A DNA stretch of 64,000 nt from Cryoendolithus antarcticus (Eukaryota > Ascomycota > Dothideomycetes > Cladosporiales > Cladosporiaceae), in NCBI GenBank assembly GCA_002077065.1, contig NAJO01000050.1, positions 186,001-250,000 on the forward strand, in the 5' to 3' direction. Both the position numbers and the translations under genes were made by a program. Positions 10,854 to 20,912 of the stretch are shown here, one piece after another. How positions within the stretch are numbered: position 1 is the stretch's first letter; each line of letters opens with the position of its first letter. The notes beneath the pieces were generated by a model. That model saw nothing but the letters and a program-made list of their open reading frames with translations. It did no database searches and had not been told where the DNA came from.

Positions 10854-12851
10854 ATGTGGCTCGACCGCTTCGCCTCTCAATCCAACACGCCTACCCCTTC
10901 ATCTCCGAATCGCTCTTTCTCACCGGCACCACGGAAGTCCTTCCAACTAGGACCTACTACATCCATCCCTAGGCGACCTGGGCTTCCCGCGAGAACGACA
11001 TCACTTTCAGTCGCATCACTTGGTGGATCATCAGAAAGCTTGCCTTCAACGGCACGTGTACCGAAAGGTGCGACATTGAGACAAGGCCTTACTAACGGTG
11101 TTGCGCCTGATGTACGCGATCCGGAGGACGTTCTGGAGGGATTGCTAGGGCCAGTGAGGTCGAAGGGAGAGAACGAGCCGGCCAGTGACCAAGAACCATC
11201 CATCACTCCAGAGCTCATAGAGGACTTTGACTTCGAAGGTCTCTCATTAGAAGAATATGCCAAGCCGGATGTTGCTACCGTGCAGCGTAACGATGCACAG
11301 GTACATGATTTTGAACAGGAGAAGCAGCAATTCGAGGGCCTCCATCGAGATATCGCGAATTGCGATCAAGTGCTACTTTCAGTGGAAACCTACCTGACTA
11401 GCTTCAAAGCCGATTTGGCCGCAGTCGCGCAGGAAATCGAGACGTTGCAAAACTGGTCCGCAAACCTCAATACTAAGCTCGACAATCGCAAAGTAGTCGA
11501 GAAGGTGCTTGGCCCGGAGGTGGAAGCTCTGATCATCCCACCCGCAGTGATCAAGAAACTGGTCGAAGGCAATGTTGATGATGTTTGGGTCAAGGCTCTC
11601 GAGGAATTCGAACGACGGACTAAGCTCATAGACAAGAAGCTGGGCCAGCCAGACAGTAGCAGTGCGGCTGCTGAGAGTCTCCGGCCACTTATCGACAATG
11701 TCTCCGACAAGGCTGTCGAGCGCATACGAGACTACGTTGTGGCGCAGATCAAGGCATTACGGTCGCCTAATATCAACGCGCAGATCATTCAGCAAAAGAG
11801 CTTCTTGAAATATCGTAATGTATTCGCTTTTCTTGCCACACGGCAGCCGCAGCTGGCCGATGAAATATCGCAGGCGTACGTCAACACGATGCGGTGGTAC
11901 TATACGGCCAATTTTGCTCGATATCGAGCATCTCTCGAGAAGATGCGTGTTCATATCATCGACCAGACAGATGCTATCGCGTTGGATCCCGCAAAACGAG
12001 TCATCAAGGCTGGCACGCCTACACACGACACATTCTCTCTCGGCCGTCGGACAGACGTGCTCAAAACCTCTTCCGACAGCGCAGTCCCAGCCCACCTTGC
12101 TGAAGATGACAAGAGCACACACCACCTCGAGATTCCATTCCGCGCCTTCAACCTTGCTCTGATCGACAACGCGTCTACGGAATACGTCTTCCTTACCGAC
12201 TTCTTCACCAAACACACCTTCCACACCACCCGCGCACACTTCAACTCCATCTTTCAACCCGCTTTTGACCTTGGCCTTGCCCTCACCAAGTCTCTCACGG
12301 AGCAAAGCCTCGATGCCCTCGGAATCCTGATCTGCGTCCGATTGAACCAGCACTTCGCATTCGAGCTGCAGCGCCGTAAGGTCCCCGCGCTAGAAGGCTA
12401 CATCAACGGCACGAACATGCTGCTATGGCCGCGCTTCCAGCAAGTCATAGACATACACTGCGAGTCCATCCGCAAATTCACCGCCTCTCTCCCTACTAAA
12501 CCAGCCGGCTCCTCAGCTCTGAGCCTGACCACCTCCACTACCTCTCAATCCACAGCGCCCCACCCTCTCACCCAGCGCTTCGCGAATTTCGTGCACGGCA
12601 TCCTGGTACTCAGCAGCGAAGCCGGCGACGACGAGCCGATTGGCAGTAGTCTGGGCAGACTGAGGAAGGAGTATGAGGCTTTTCTGATGAGGTTGAGTAA
12701 GGGTGTTGCGGAGGCGAGGAAGAGGGAGAGGTTGCTGTATAATAATTACTCACTCGTGAGCACCATTCTGGCGGATACCGAGGGGAAGATGGCGGAGGAA
12801 GTCAAAGGAAGGTTTGAGGGGTTGAGGGAGGAGATGGGGGTTGATGGCTGA
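10854..12851 (+). CDS. VPS52: GARP tethering-complex subunit Vps52 (Sac2 family)
   Basis: A single uninterrupted exon of 665 residues. After a Ser/Pro-rich head (1-100) there is a coiled-coil stretch at about 150-240 (VHDFEQEKQQFEGLHRDI and following). The core motif is LKYRNVFAFLATRQPQLADEI and MRWYYTANFARYRASLEKM, followed by FRAFNLALIDNASTEYVFLTDFF and RLNQHFAFELQRRKVPALEGY, the signature of the Vps52/Sac2 family. With Vps51, Vps53 and Vps54 it forms GARP, which tethers endosome-derived vesicles at the trans-Golgi. Length agrees with other fungal members. Context is the divergent pair with eIF5A; no functional link is implied. Confidence 0.9.
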   Translation: MWLDRFASQSNTPTPSSPNRSFSPAPRKSFQLGPTTSIPRRPGLPARTTSLSVASLGGSSESLPSTARVPKGATLRQGLTNGVAPDVRDPEDVLEGLLGPVRSKGENEPASDQEPSITPELIEDFDFEGLSLEEYAKPDVATVQRNDAQVHDFEQEKQQFEGLHRDIANCDQVLLSVETYLTSFKADLAAVAQEIETLQNWSANLNTKLDNRKVVEKVLGPEVEALIIPPAVIKKLVEGNVDDVWVKALEEFERRTKLIDKKLGQPDSSSAAAESLRPLIDNVSDKAVERIRDYVVAQIKALRSPNINAQIIQQKSFLKYRNVFAFLATRQPQLADEISQAYVNTMRWYYTANFARYRASLEKMRVHIIDQTDAIALDPAKRVIKAGTPTHDTFSLGRRTDVLKTSSDSAVPAHLAEDDKSTHHLEIPFRAFNLALIDNASTEYVFLTDFFTKHTFHTTRAHFNSIFQPAFDLGLALTKSLTEQSLDALGILICVRLNQHFAFELQRRKVPALEGYINGTNMLLWPRFQQVIDIHCESIRKFTASLPTKPAGSSALSLTTSTTSQSTAPHPLTQRFANFVHGILVLSSEAGDDEPIGSSLGRLRKEYEAFLMRLSKGVAEARKRERLLYNNYSLVSTILADTEGKMAEEVKGRFEGLREEMGVDG

Positions 12852-13264
12852 GGAACGGACGATGTTCGCTCGAGGAACATTTCCGAGAGCGCTTGAGATG
12901 CTGCCGGTGAAGCTGCAAATTCCATGTGGTGCACGCTGCCCCTGTGAGCGAAAGTGATGCCTTTGCACCGATTACATTTACTCTAGCTGCCTCCATTCCT
13001 CAGCGAAAAGTCGAGCAAAGCCTTGGTACCAGCTGTGTGCTCGAGATCCGTTTCAGACGAGTCTTTCAGCCATTGGAAAGCGAAGTGCTTCGATCGCTGG
13101 GTTTTCGGAAGATTCGAGGGCGTCTAGAAGGACAGGGTTGAAAGCGGAAGCCTCCCGCGCGCTAGCAACTTTATCTTGCTAGCGTCAGAAGTTTTGGAAC
13201 TCGATATGCGAATTGGAGCGCAACGAGCTGGACCGTCTGTCATTGACTTGCACGAATCTTTACG
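12852..13264. other. gap VPS52 to L1-fold gene
   Basis: Terminator of VPS52 and promoter of the next gene on the same strand. Nothing else is supported. Confidence 0.4.
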
Positions 13265-14638
13265 ATGGCGCGCACACAGACAGCCACGGCGCCGAGCAAG
13301 GCGATCGTATCCTCGACCTCTCCGTCACCAACACCCTACCAACTCGAACCCTCTCAATCCCTCCGCGCCGTGAAAGCCTTGGTTCGAAAACTCCAATCGC
13401 CCTCAGAACCCACGGCCGACACCAAGACATCCCTCCTCGCAGACGCAGATACTCAAGATGCTTCGGATGCAGCGCCAGTCTGGCTAGTCCTCACAACGAA
13501 AACTCACATCACAGACAAAAAGCGCCTGAAGCCTGGAAAGATTGCCTTGCCGCACCCATACCTGCTGCCTGCAGCCTCGAGTACAGATGCAGCAAGAGAG
13601 CCGCTGCGGATATGTCTCATCACCGCCGACCCACAGAGAGAGTACAAAGACCTCGTCGCCTCGCCCGCCTTCCCCGCCGAGCTAGGAAAGCAGATATCCC
13701 GTGTAATCGGCACTGAGAAGCTGAAAGCAAAGTTTTCATCTTTCGAAGCGAAGCGCAAACTCCTCTCTGAGCACGACGTCTTCTTGGCGGACGATAGGAT
13801 CATCACGCTCCTCCCCACCCTACTAGGCAAAGTCTTCTACAAAGCTACATCCAAACGGCCTGTGCCCATTAGCTTGGAGGGAAAGCGGAAAAGCGTCGAT
13901 GCCGAGACCGGCTTAAAGCGAGTCAAACTCGCAGACGGCGGCAAGAAAGTCGAGAAGCTGCCGCTACAGGCTAAGGATATGGCCTCCGAAATTCAGCGCG
14001 CGCTGCAGGCCGCGCTCGTCCATCTCGCTCCTTCGACTACCACGGCTGTGAAAATCGGCATTGCGACACAGACTGCGGAACAGCTGCAAGCGAATCTCGC
14101 CGCTGTCGTGGAAGGGCTGGCTGGAAAACACATTCCGCAAGGGTGGAAGAATATCCGCGCCATACATGTCAAAGGGCCGGATACGGTGGCCCTGCCGATA
14201 TGGATGGCCGATCAGCTCTGGCTTGACGAGACACAGATATTGAGCGACGAGCGGGTCGCTGCGATTGAGGGAGGCAAGGGCAAGAAGCGCAAGCGCATTG
14301 CGGGCGAGGAAGCGAATGGGGTGATTGAGGTGCCGGGACCAGATGGGAAGATGAGGCGGGTGGAGAAGCCTGAGGGCGACGCGGTGGAGGGGACGAAGAG
14401 TAAGAGGGCGAAGAAAGGGAGTGTGGAGGAGGTTGTAGTAGAGAATGGAGAGGAAACTGAGGAGGCGAAGGCAATAGAGAGGGAGGAGAAGAAGGAGAGG
14501 AAAGAGGCGTTGAGAGCGCAGAAGGATGCGTTGAAGAGTAGTGCTGAGGTTACGTCGTCGGCGAAGGGAGCTGTGGAGGCGCCGGCGGCGAAGCTGAAAG
14601 TCAAGAAGCAGAGGGTCAAGGCTGCGGATTTGATGTAG
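13265..14638 (+). CDS. ribosomal L1-fold ribosome-assembly protein (Cic1/Utp30/RSL1D1 family)
   Basis: A single exon of 457 residues from an ATG at 13265. Residues about 35-310 form the ribosomal L1 fold: LVLTTKTHITDKKRLKPGKIALPHPYL, RICLITADPQREYKDL, KAKFSSFEAKRKLLSEHDVFLADDRI, LLGKVFYKATSKRPVPISL and TTTAVKIGIATQTAEQL. The tail from about 340 is strongly charged with KKRKR, KSKRAKK and KKERKEALRAQKDALK stretches, typical of nucleolar proteins. Family members act in 60S pre-ribosome (Cic1/Nsa3) or 90S (Utp30) assembly. I cannot decide between the two by eye; the long Lys-rich tail slightly favours Cic1. Confidence 0.82.
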   Translation: MARTQTATAPSKAIVSSTSPSPTPYQLEPSQSLRAVKALVRKLQSPSEPTADTKTSLLADADTQDASDAAPVWLVLTTKTHITDKKRLKPGKIALPHPYLLPAASSTDAAREPLRICLITADPQREYKDLVASPAFPAELGKQISRVIGTEKLKAKFSSFEAKRKLLSEHDVFLADDRIITLLPTLLGKVFYKATSKRPVPISLEGKRKSVDAETGLKRVKLADGGKKVEKLPLQAKDMASEIQRALQAALVHLAPSTTTAVKIGIATQTAEQLQANLAAVVEGLAGKHIPQGWKNIRAIHVKGPDTVALPIWMADQLWLDETQILSDERVAAIEGGKGKKRKRIAGEEANGVIEVPGPDGKMRRVEKPEGDAVEGTKSKRAKKGSVEEVVVENGEETEEAKAIEREEKKERKEALRAQKDALKSSAEVTSSAKGAVEAPAAKLKVKKQRVKAADLM

Positions 14639-14898
14639 AGGGCGATGTGCTGTGATAGCTGTAGAGCAACAGCAACACCTGTAGAACGGGCATAGCGTGG
14701 CGCTTCGGCGTTTCTGGACCATGGAAAAGCAGCACCTGTTCTACAGCTGCAAACGTGCTGGTACGGAGGTCCTGTAATGAGTGCAATTCCATACTTTATA
14801 CATTTCACTGGGGTATATTGCGCGATAAACTACAAACAGTTCATGTCCAATGCGATCATCATGAAGCACTTATCATGTCCAGCACCTTGATCAACTCA

Positions 14899-17814
14899 TC
14901 ACACCACCCTAATCCCCAGCCCGCCTCCTCTCCCAACCACTGGACTAGCATCCCTCCTCCTCATCCCCATCGGACTTCCCGGGCGACTCCCAGGCCTACT
15001 CCCCCCACCAAACGTCGGCGGCAGCGGCAACGGCGTCAACGGCGGCGGAGCCGGAGGTCCCAACCCCGCAATTGAAATCCCCAGATCCAGCGCCGGGAGC
15101 GCAGAGACCGGCCGAAAGCCCGCGATAGAGCTCCGCGGCGAGGTGAAAGTCTGGCTGATGGGCGAGCGATAGGGATCTGTGGGTGAGGCGGGGCGGGGTT
15201 GCTCGGGCGGCTGTGGCGAGGCTGAGCGGGAGGAGGGGAGGTGAGTGGACGAGTGGGAAGAGGGGAGGTAGGTCGAAGAGCGGGATGGTTTCAGCGAGCG
15301 GATTGGGGGCGTGAGGATGCGGAGCTGAGTGGGGAGGGGTTTGAGGGTTTCTGTTGTCGAGGCAGATGGGATTGACGGCTGGGTTGAGGAGCGCTTGGTG
15401 GGTGACATCAAACTCGCTGGGCGGGTAGTGGAGGGAGCCTTGGGGTGGCTTGGTGGGCTCGGGAAGAGAGAGACTCGGCGAGGTCGCGTTGGGTAGCGGT
15501 CGGGTGGTGGTGGTGCGGGAGGTGCCTCGAGTGGGCTTACGGAGCGGGATTGCGGGTCGATCTTGGCTTCCAGCGTGTGTATCTGGGGTTGTGCGGCTTG
15601 GGAATCGGGCGTGAATGCTGGAGTGGTGGATGCTTGCTCGGGGATGATGGGGTTGATCTTTAGTGGCAAGCGGAAGCCGCCAGCTCTCGACTGTATGATC
15701 GAGTTGCGCAAGGCGGGCGCGGAGCTGATTCGCTGAGTCCGGATTTCCGCGGCACTGGGCAGTAGCGATGCACGCTTGGTCGCAGGATGTGTCTTCGACC
15801 ACAGATAGGGCGACGGCAGATCGCCGACAAACGACTGCGGGCGACCTGTCTCGGCAATTGCACTGACATCGAGCTTGGAGTCGTGCTTCGTACGATGGGT
15901 GTGCGAAGGCAGGTCTGGAAGACTCTGCTTCGATGTAATGCTATGTTGCGGTGGCTGGGGAGGTGCACGCGCTGGCGGGCCGGGAGACAAGTTGCGGCCA
16001 ACTGTAGGCGACACGTCAGGAGTGAGGTGTAACATTGGCGATGGAACGCGTAGGTCCAAGCTCGAGGTTTCGGCTGTCTGAACATGGAGCGTAGGAGGCA
16101 CTGGCGTGGTAGTTGGTAGTACCGAGCGCCGTTTGCTCGAAAGACTCGAAGCGTAGCTCGACAAGTTCCGGTAGCCTGTCGTGGACTCCGAACTCTGCTT
16201 GTGTGGAGCCAGGTCACTCGTCATCGAATTGGTGCGAGAAGTCATGCCCGTGGTGTGTGAGGTGGTGGAGATGCGCACACTGCTGCGCAGGCTATTCAAG
16301 CGCAGCTGTTCCTGTGATGGGGCGATCGATGATGCGACTGAGCCGGCATCCGAAGGCCTGCGACTCCTAGCCGTCTGTGGTCGAACGTATGAGGAGCCGA
16401 GTGCGAGTTTTGCACCGAAAGCTTCTGCTTCATCGACGTCGGTACGATGTGGCTGCGCGTCAACTGAAGGCGGAGCGTCAGCGACTGAGTCTGGAGGATT
16501 GCGCTCCGAGTCTGGTGACACGCGACGCCGACCTGGGCTGCGATCCCGTTGGGGCTCATCCTGTCTGGAAGGAGGCATTGGGGATATCGATCGCCCTCGA
16601 AGGTGAGCCTCCAGAACCTCACCGCCTCGCACGAAGTAGGGTATCATCTCACCAGAACCGTTCTGTACAGAAACAGAAGTCCTCATCCGCGTATCCGTGG
16701 ACACAGTGTCCCTGCTCTTGATCTCGGCTCCGGTGTCCTGCATAGGCTGCTCGCCATTCAGCGACGCAATACAATTTTTCGTCGCTCGGAGCCAGTCTCC
16801 CATCTCTTCAGCGCTTGGCAACACCAGCAGCATCTGCGAGACAGTCTGCCTGCTACTTGCACTCCTCATGCCCATCCGGCTGAACAGTGATCCGGAAGGT
16901 GCAGTGGGCCGACCCTGCTTGTCGACAGCTTGGGAGATCTGCACCACGAAGTGCTCGCCAGGGACAAGGTCGCTTGCGAATGCAGCGGATGATCCATTGA
17001 GTGAGAGGATGCGTTCGGGTAGACGACCGCTGGGGCCGTGTTCTGCGTACTGCAGCAGGTGGCCAGCTGTAATGAGGACGAAGATCTTTTGCTGGAACGT
17101 ACGCGAGATGCTACCGTTGGTGCCTCTGCCGATGCGCTGATTGTCGGCCGCTTTGTCGCTGTCCAGGCCACCCTTAGTGGCAGGGTCGTTTGGGACCTGA
17201 AGTCGACCACGAGCGACTCTTGACTTGCCCAGACCAGTGCCCTGGTCTGCCACTGAAACTTCAGCAACGCCGTGCTTGAAAGACTGCGGGTATGCTTGAA
17301 AGAGTGGCGGAGGATCCCAGACAGGGCCCCGCTCGTACTTCTCGTGCTGCGTGGAGCTGTACATCTTGGATCTGCGGGTGGATGTCTCTGTGTTGGTGGT
17401 TCGGAACGAGAGGGCGCTTGTAGAGCGTGGAGGCAGAAAGTCGAGGGATGGCTTCGTCTCCGTCAAGTCGAGCCGCGATACGTTGCTTGACTTGGGGGCC
17501 AGGACAGGAGGAAGGCCAGGCTCGGCGTAGCCTCGTTGCCTTTGGACCTTAGGTCTGGTGAAGAGACTGAACAGTGACATGTTGGTTTTGCGCAGTGGGA
17601 CAGGCGCATTCGCATGTTGCGGGCCTTCCATGATTATTGGAGGTAAGGGCTTATCCAGGAAGTGCGCATGTCGCGGCGGCTCTCGATCCCGAAGACTGTT
17701 GCGCCTGCTGTGCAATGCTATCCCATCTGATGTTGACAGTGCTCTCTGCGCATAGTTCGGTGTCCTGGGGCGTGATCTGTGTGCGGCATTGTGCAGCGTG
17801 GTGTCGGTCAGCAT
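14899..17814 (-). CDS. PH-domain protein with long disordered tail
   Basis: One exon of 971 residues, ATG at 17814. After about 220 disordered residues a pleckstrin-homology-like domain spans roughly 235-370: FQQKIFVLITAGHLLQYAEHG, PERILSLNGSSAAFASDLVPGEHFVVQI and a closing helix EEMGDWLRATKNCIASLNG with the usual Trp. The rest is Ser/Pro/Arg-rich with PPAPPPP runs that could bind SH3 or WW domains, and many SP/TP sites that could be phosphorylated. The family is fungal and poorly studied; a role at membranes or the cell cortex is inferred from the PH fold only. It is divergent from the coiled-coil gene at 19285. Confidence 0.75.
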   Translation of the reverse strand: MLTDTTLHNAAHRSRPRTPNYAQRALSTSDGIALHSRRNSLRDREPPRHAHFLDKPLPPIIMEGPQHANAPVPLRKTNMSLFSLFTRPKVQRQRGYAEPGLPPVLAPKSSNVSRLDLTETKPSLDFLPPRSTSALSFRTTNTETSTRRSKMYSSTQHEKYERGPVWDPPPLFQAYPQSFKHGVAEVSVADQGTGLGKSRVARGRLQVPNDPATKGGLDSDKAADNQRIGRGTNGSISRTFQQKIFVLITAGHLLQYAEHGPSGRLPERILSLNGSSAAFASDLVPGEHFVVQISQAVDKQGRPTAPSGSLFSRMGMRSASSRQTVSQMLLVLPSAEEMGDWLRATKNCIASLNGEQPMQDTGAEIKSRDTVSTDTRMRTSVSVQNGSGEMIPYFVRGGEVLEAHLRGRSISPMPPSRQDEPQRDRSPGRRRVSPDSERNPPDSVADAPPSVDAQPHRTDVDEAEAFGAKLALGSSYVRPQTARSRRPSDAGSVASSIAPSQEQLRLNSLRSSVRISTTSHTTGMTSRTNSMTSDLAPHKQSSESTTGYRNLSSYASSLSSKRRSVLPTTTPVPPTLHVQTAETSSLDLRVPSPMLHLTPDVSPTVGRNLSPGPPARAPPQPPQHSITSKQSLPDLPSHTHRTKHDSKLDVSAIAETGRPQSFVGDLPSPYLWSKTHPATKRASLLPSAAEIRTQRISSAPALRNSIIQSRAGGFRLPLKINPIIPEQASTTPAFTPDSQAAQPQIHTLEAKIDPQSRSVSPLEAPPAPPPPDRYPTRPRRVSLFPSPPSHPKAPSTTRPASLMSPTKRSSTQPSIPSASTTETLKPLPTQLRILTPPIRSLKPSRSSTYLPSSHSSTHLPSSRSASPQPPEQPRPASPTDPYRSPISQTFTSPRSSIAGFRPVSALPALDLGISIAGLGPPAPPPLTPLPLPPTFGGGSRPGSRPGSPMGMRRRDASPVVGRGGGLGIRVV

Positions 17815-19284
17815 GAAGCTGAAGGAGACCGGTCAGAGGCAAATATTGTCACGTATCGCGCGACGTGCACGCAGAATTGACGGGTTCGCGTAGCTGGCGT
17901 CGAGCTTCACAAGCCGTGGCGTGGAAATTGGGTCCACAGGAGGCGTAACAACGGTTTCCCAATGGGGCAAGATCCAACACCCGTGAAGCGAAACGGCTAG
18001 TTGTGTGGTGTCACGGTCAATTTCGTATGTGCGATGCTGGCCAGCGTGAAAATATGTTGGAAGTGATCTTCTGGCAAAGTCGAGACGTTACAGCTGTGTA
18101 TGATCCAGGGGACTCGAGGAGATGCAGTGTTTAGGAGATGGAGGCGCCTCAGATCGCAGATACTAGCGAGTCAGTATGAAACGTTCAAGTATCGTGAACG
18201 GGGCTGCATAAATTGCTGCTGACGACAGAGGAGGAAGAGAGGAGGCCGACTGCCGGTCAACATAGATGAATTGCTGCATTGCCGACAGCCACACTCGCGC
18301 TCGAGCTAATGATCATATCGGCTCTTCGACGTGTCGCATACAGACCCATGAATAGAGGTAGATTGTGATCGTTGGCCAAGTCAAACGATGGAACAGTCCC
18401 GGCGACCAGGTAGCTCTCATCCGCCATGTGGCACAGAGCAGCCAGAATGCCAGAGCGTCAAGGCTTGCGCCGTGGACGTGTCAGCGGCGTCGCCGGACGA
18501 CTCGTCGCAAGTACTGTACCGTACAGTACATCGCTGGCGGGATGTGCGAGCATCTGCAACCGACATCAAATTTCGACAAAGGTCGAGAACGTGTAGATCA
18601 AACGGCGAAGATGCGGGTATTGGGCGGTCCGAGGCGGGGGTATTCGGACTTCACTCCTTGAACAGATGCCATCCCAGAGGCGATGCATGTTTGATCGGAA
18701 TGTTGAGAAGCCCAAATTGCATTGTAGAGTTGCAAAGTCGTCTACCTCCGAAGTCATGTTTCTCATAGCTCTCTGATCCACGCTCAACTTTCGTTGTCTG
18801 TTCGTATGCCTGGTGCCCATGCTTTGCATACCCCTGCAACCATTGACCTTCGTGAACGTGGGAATACTACCGAGGGCTGCGGGCCGTGAGAAAAGCACTC
18901 CATGATGGTCATCTCATATAGACCATCACAAGTACTGGCATCAGCGGACAAGGGCCACGTATTATTGAGGTCTTATTGAGATTGACTGTGCGGAGGATAG
19001 AAGTCTCGTCCGTGGGCACCGATGGACGACCAGACATGACAAACGAACCAGCGCTTCAAGCGGTAACACCCGAGCGGAAGTCTACCCGACTGCAGCTCGA
19101 CTGCTCTGACATCAAGGTGGTGAGACCTTTGACAGCAATGGGACCACCTAACGAAGTGCCTACGGAGTGATCGCGGAGCTTGCAGCGATAGACTCTCATA
19201 TACGGAGCACCTCATAGTTGCTACATCATCTAGCAAACACACGCAGGTAACACAATATTCCTACTACATCATCTCCATTGAACA
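17815..19284. promoter_or_regulatory. 1.5-kb divergent intergenic region
   Basis: It lies between two divergent starts and has no supported gene. The one structural feature I see is the 19-bp inverted repeat at 18511-18529, listed separately. Confidence 0.4.
18511..18529. repeat. 19-bp near-perfect palindrome in a divergent promoter
   Basis: GTACTGTAC, one central base, then GTACAGTAC: two 9-bp arms that match exactly in inverted orientation. It sits in the divergent region upstream of the PH and coiled-coil genes. It could be a site for a dimeric regulator or chance; there is no direct support for either. Confidence 0.6.
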
Positions 19285-20377
19285 ATGCAGTCCGACATCA
19301 ACACAACCCCAATGCACTCCCCTCCGTTACCTGCGTCGCCGTTCGCACACCAACGACCCCGCCGCATCTCATTCACCAACGCAGACCCGTTCCACCCCGG
19401 TCCTACATCCCCGCGCTCCCCATCGCTGTCTTCACTGCAAGCAGCCGCGACGATGAACGCCAGCTTCCAGCATGCGCCGTCTGCACCAATTTTCCGGCGC
19501 CGATCAAGCTTGATGACGAACCTCCAGATCAACGATCCCACGATCCCAGCGGCCGGTGAGATGATCTCCCCCAACTCCAGCGGCAGTCCAGGACGCAACA
19601 GACGATCAATGAACCCTCACCATGCACGGCAGCCCAGCTTGGGGGAGCTCCACCAGAAGCTGGAGGAAGAGCAGGAGTCGCAAGCCAACCGACTGCTGCA
19701 TATGATCCGCATCCAGCAAGACCAGCTCAATGCTCTGCAGAAGCAACACCGCGGCCCACTCTACACTCCGCCAGAAAGCACCGGCACCTCCGCGCTCGCC
19801 GACACACCAGGCTCAACAGCGCAAAGCAATCCCTTCGATCGTCCTTCGCCGTCGTCCCGCTCGGCATCAGTCGCGATGCTGCCTCATGGTCTTGGAGCTC
19901 ACAAGCGTCCCTCCTCGCTCTCACGGCAGTCGTCGCACCGCGTATTGGAACCCGGTTTCAACAGCCAATCTGGATCGCCTAAGAATGGCGCAAATACCGG
20001 CGGTGGCCATGCAGCTCTTGGGCCTTTGACCGAGGACTTCTTGCTCGGCGGGCGGCGGGACGAGAGTGCTTTCTACCAGGCTGAGACGCAGATGCTCACG
20101 CGGGAGAATCAGATGCTGAAGCTGAGGGTGAAGGAGCTCGGTACGCAGTCCCTCATTGTGCATTAGTACCGCTGCGGATGATCAAAGTGCTGACCTATGG
20201 CCAGAACGCCATATTGCAGAGCTCGCGGCTGGCTCACCTGGGGCTCATCAGATGAGCGGCACAAGAAGCCAATCCTACGGCCGCTCGACACTCTCGGATG
20301 CTTCTGGCATCACGAAGGAAGCGGAGAATGTCGACACACCGGCATCTGAGGGGAGTCTATCGAGCAGCCCGCTGTGA
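19285..20377 (+). CDS. unknown Ser/Pro-rich protein with two short coiled coils
   Basis: Two exons, 19285-20140 and 20205-20377, giving 342 residues. The 64-nt intron (GTACGC donor, GCTGAC branch, CAG acceptor) joins RVKELE to RHIAEL, so it interrupts a leucine-heptad helix that becomes continuous only after splicing. Coiled segments are LGELHQKLEEEQESQANRLL at about 113-150 and ENQMLKLRVKELERHIAEL at about 272-292. The rest is low complexity with SPSLSS and RRRSS patches. I do not recognise a named family; the pattern suggests a dimerising cytoplasmic or nuclear scaffold, which is a guess. Confidence 0.72.
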
Positions 20378-20912
20378 TGGTAGGATTGATCTTACACTTT
20401 CGATGTTGTACGATGCTTCACGCTCTTGTTTGGCGTACCGGAAAACGGCTCGTGTCCCTCTGGCGGCCGGAAACTACCAATGAAAGGTAGGCGGCGCGAT
20501 CCTGGCGTGTCGTCAGTCTTACGTTCGACGATGACAATTACGATACGATTTTATGCCCGTACACAGACGGCTATGTATGATAATGCTACTACTTCTCATG
20601 TACCGATGCGCATGTCTTCGCTCCTTTGTATTTCACAGCGTTATTCGGTCTGTACAATTCGCGCACGAAGAAGGAACGCAAGAGGACGGTCCACCGAGAC
20701 TACACAATGGGAATTAAGATTGTATCGACCGTTACCTCTCCCTGCCTTGGTAGCACAGTACTGCACACCCGCGACGTGAAATCACTCACTCTCCGCCTCG
20801 GTCCCAGAGAACTGGAGTGGTATGCGTGGGCTGGACTGGCGCTGAACGGACTGCACAAAAGTCGCACACACGGCATTCGTACCATCCGGGGACATGCAAA
20901 CATACTCTAGAT
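20378..20912. other. convergent 3' flank
   Basis: It lies between the ends of the coiled-coil gene and the thioesterase gene. A 14-bp palindrome AGATCTATAGATCT at 20909-20922 overlaps the thioesterase stop codon. No gene is supported. Confidence 0.4.

Noticed and set aside
13964..14808. Long antisense open frames over the L1-fold gene
   Set aside because: They are shadows of a strongly biased real gene and consist of Leu/Arg/Ser-rich nonsense sequence.
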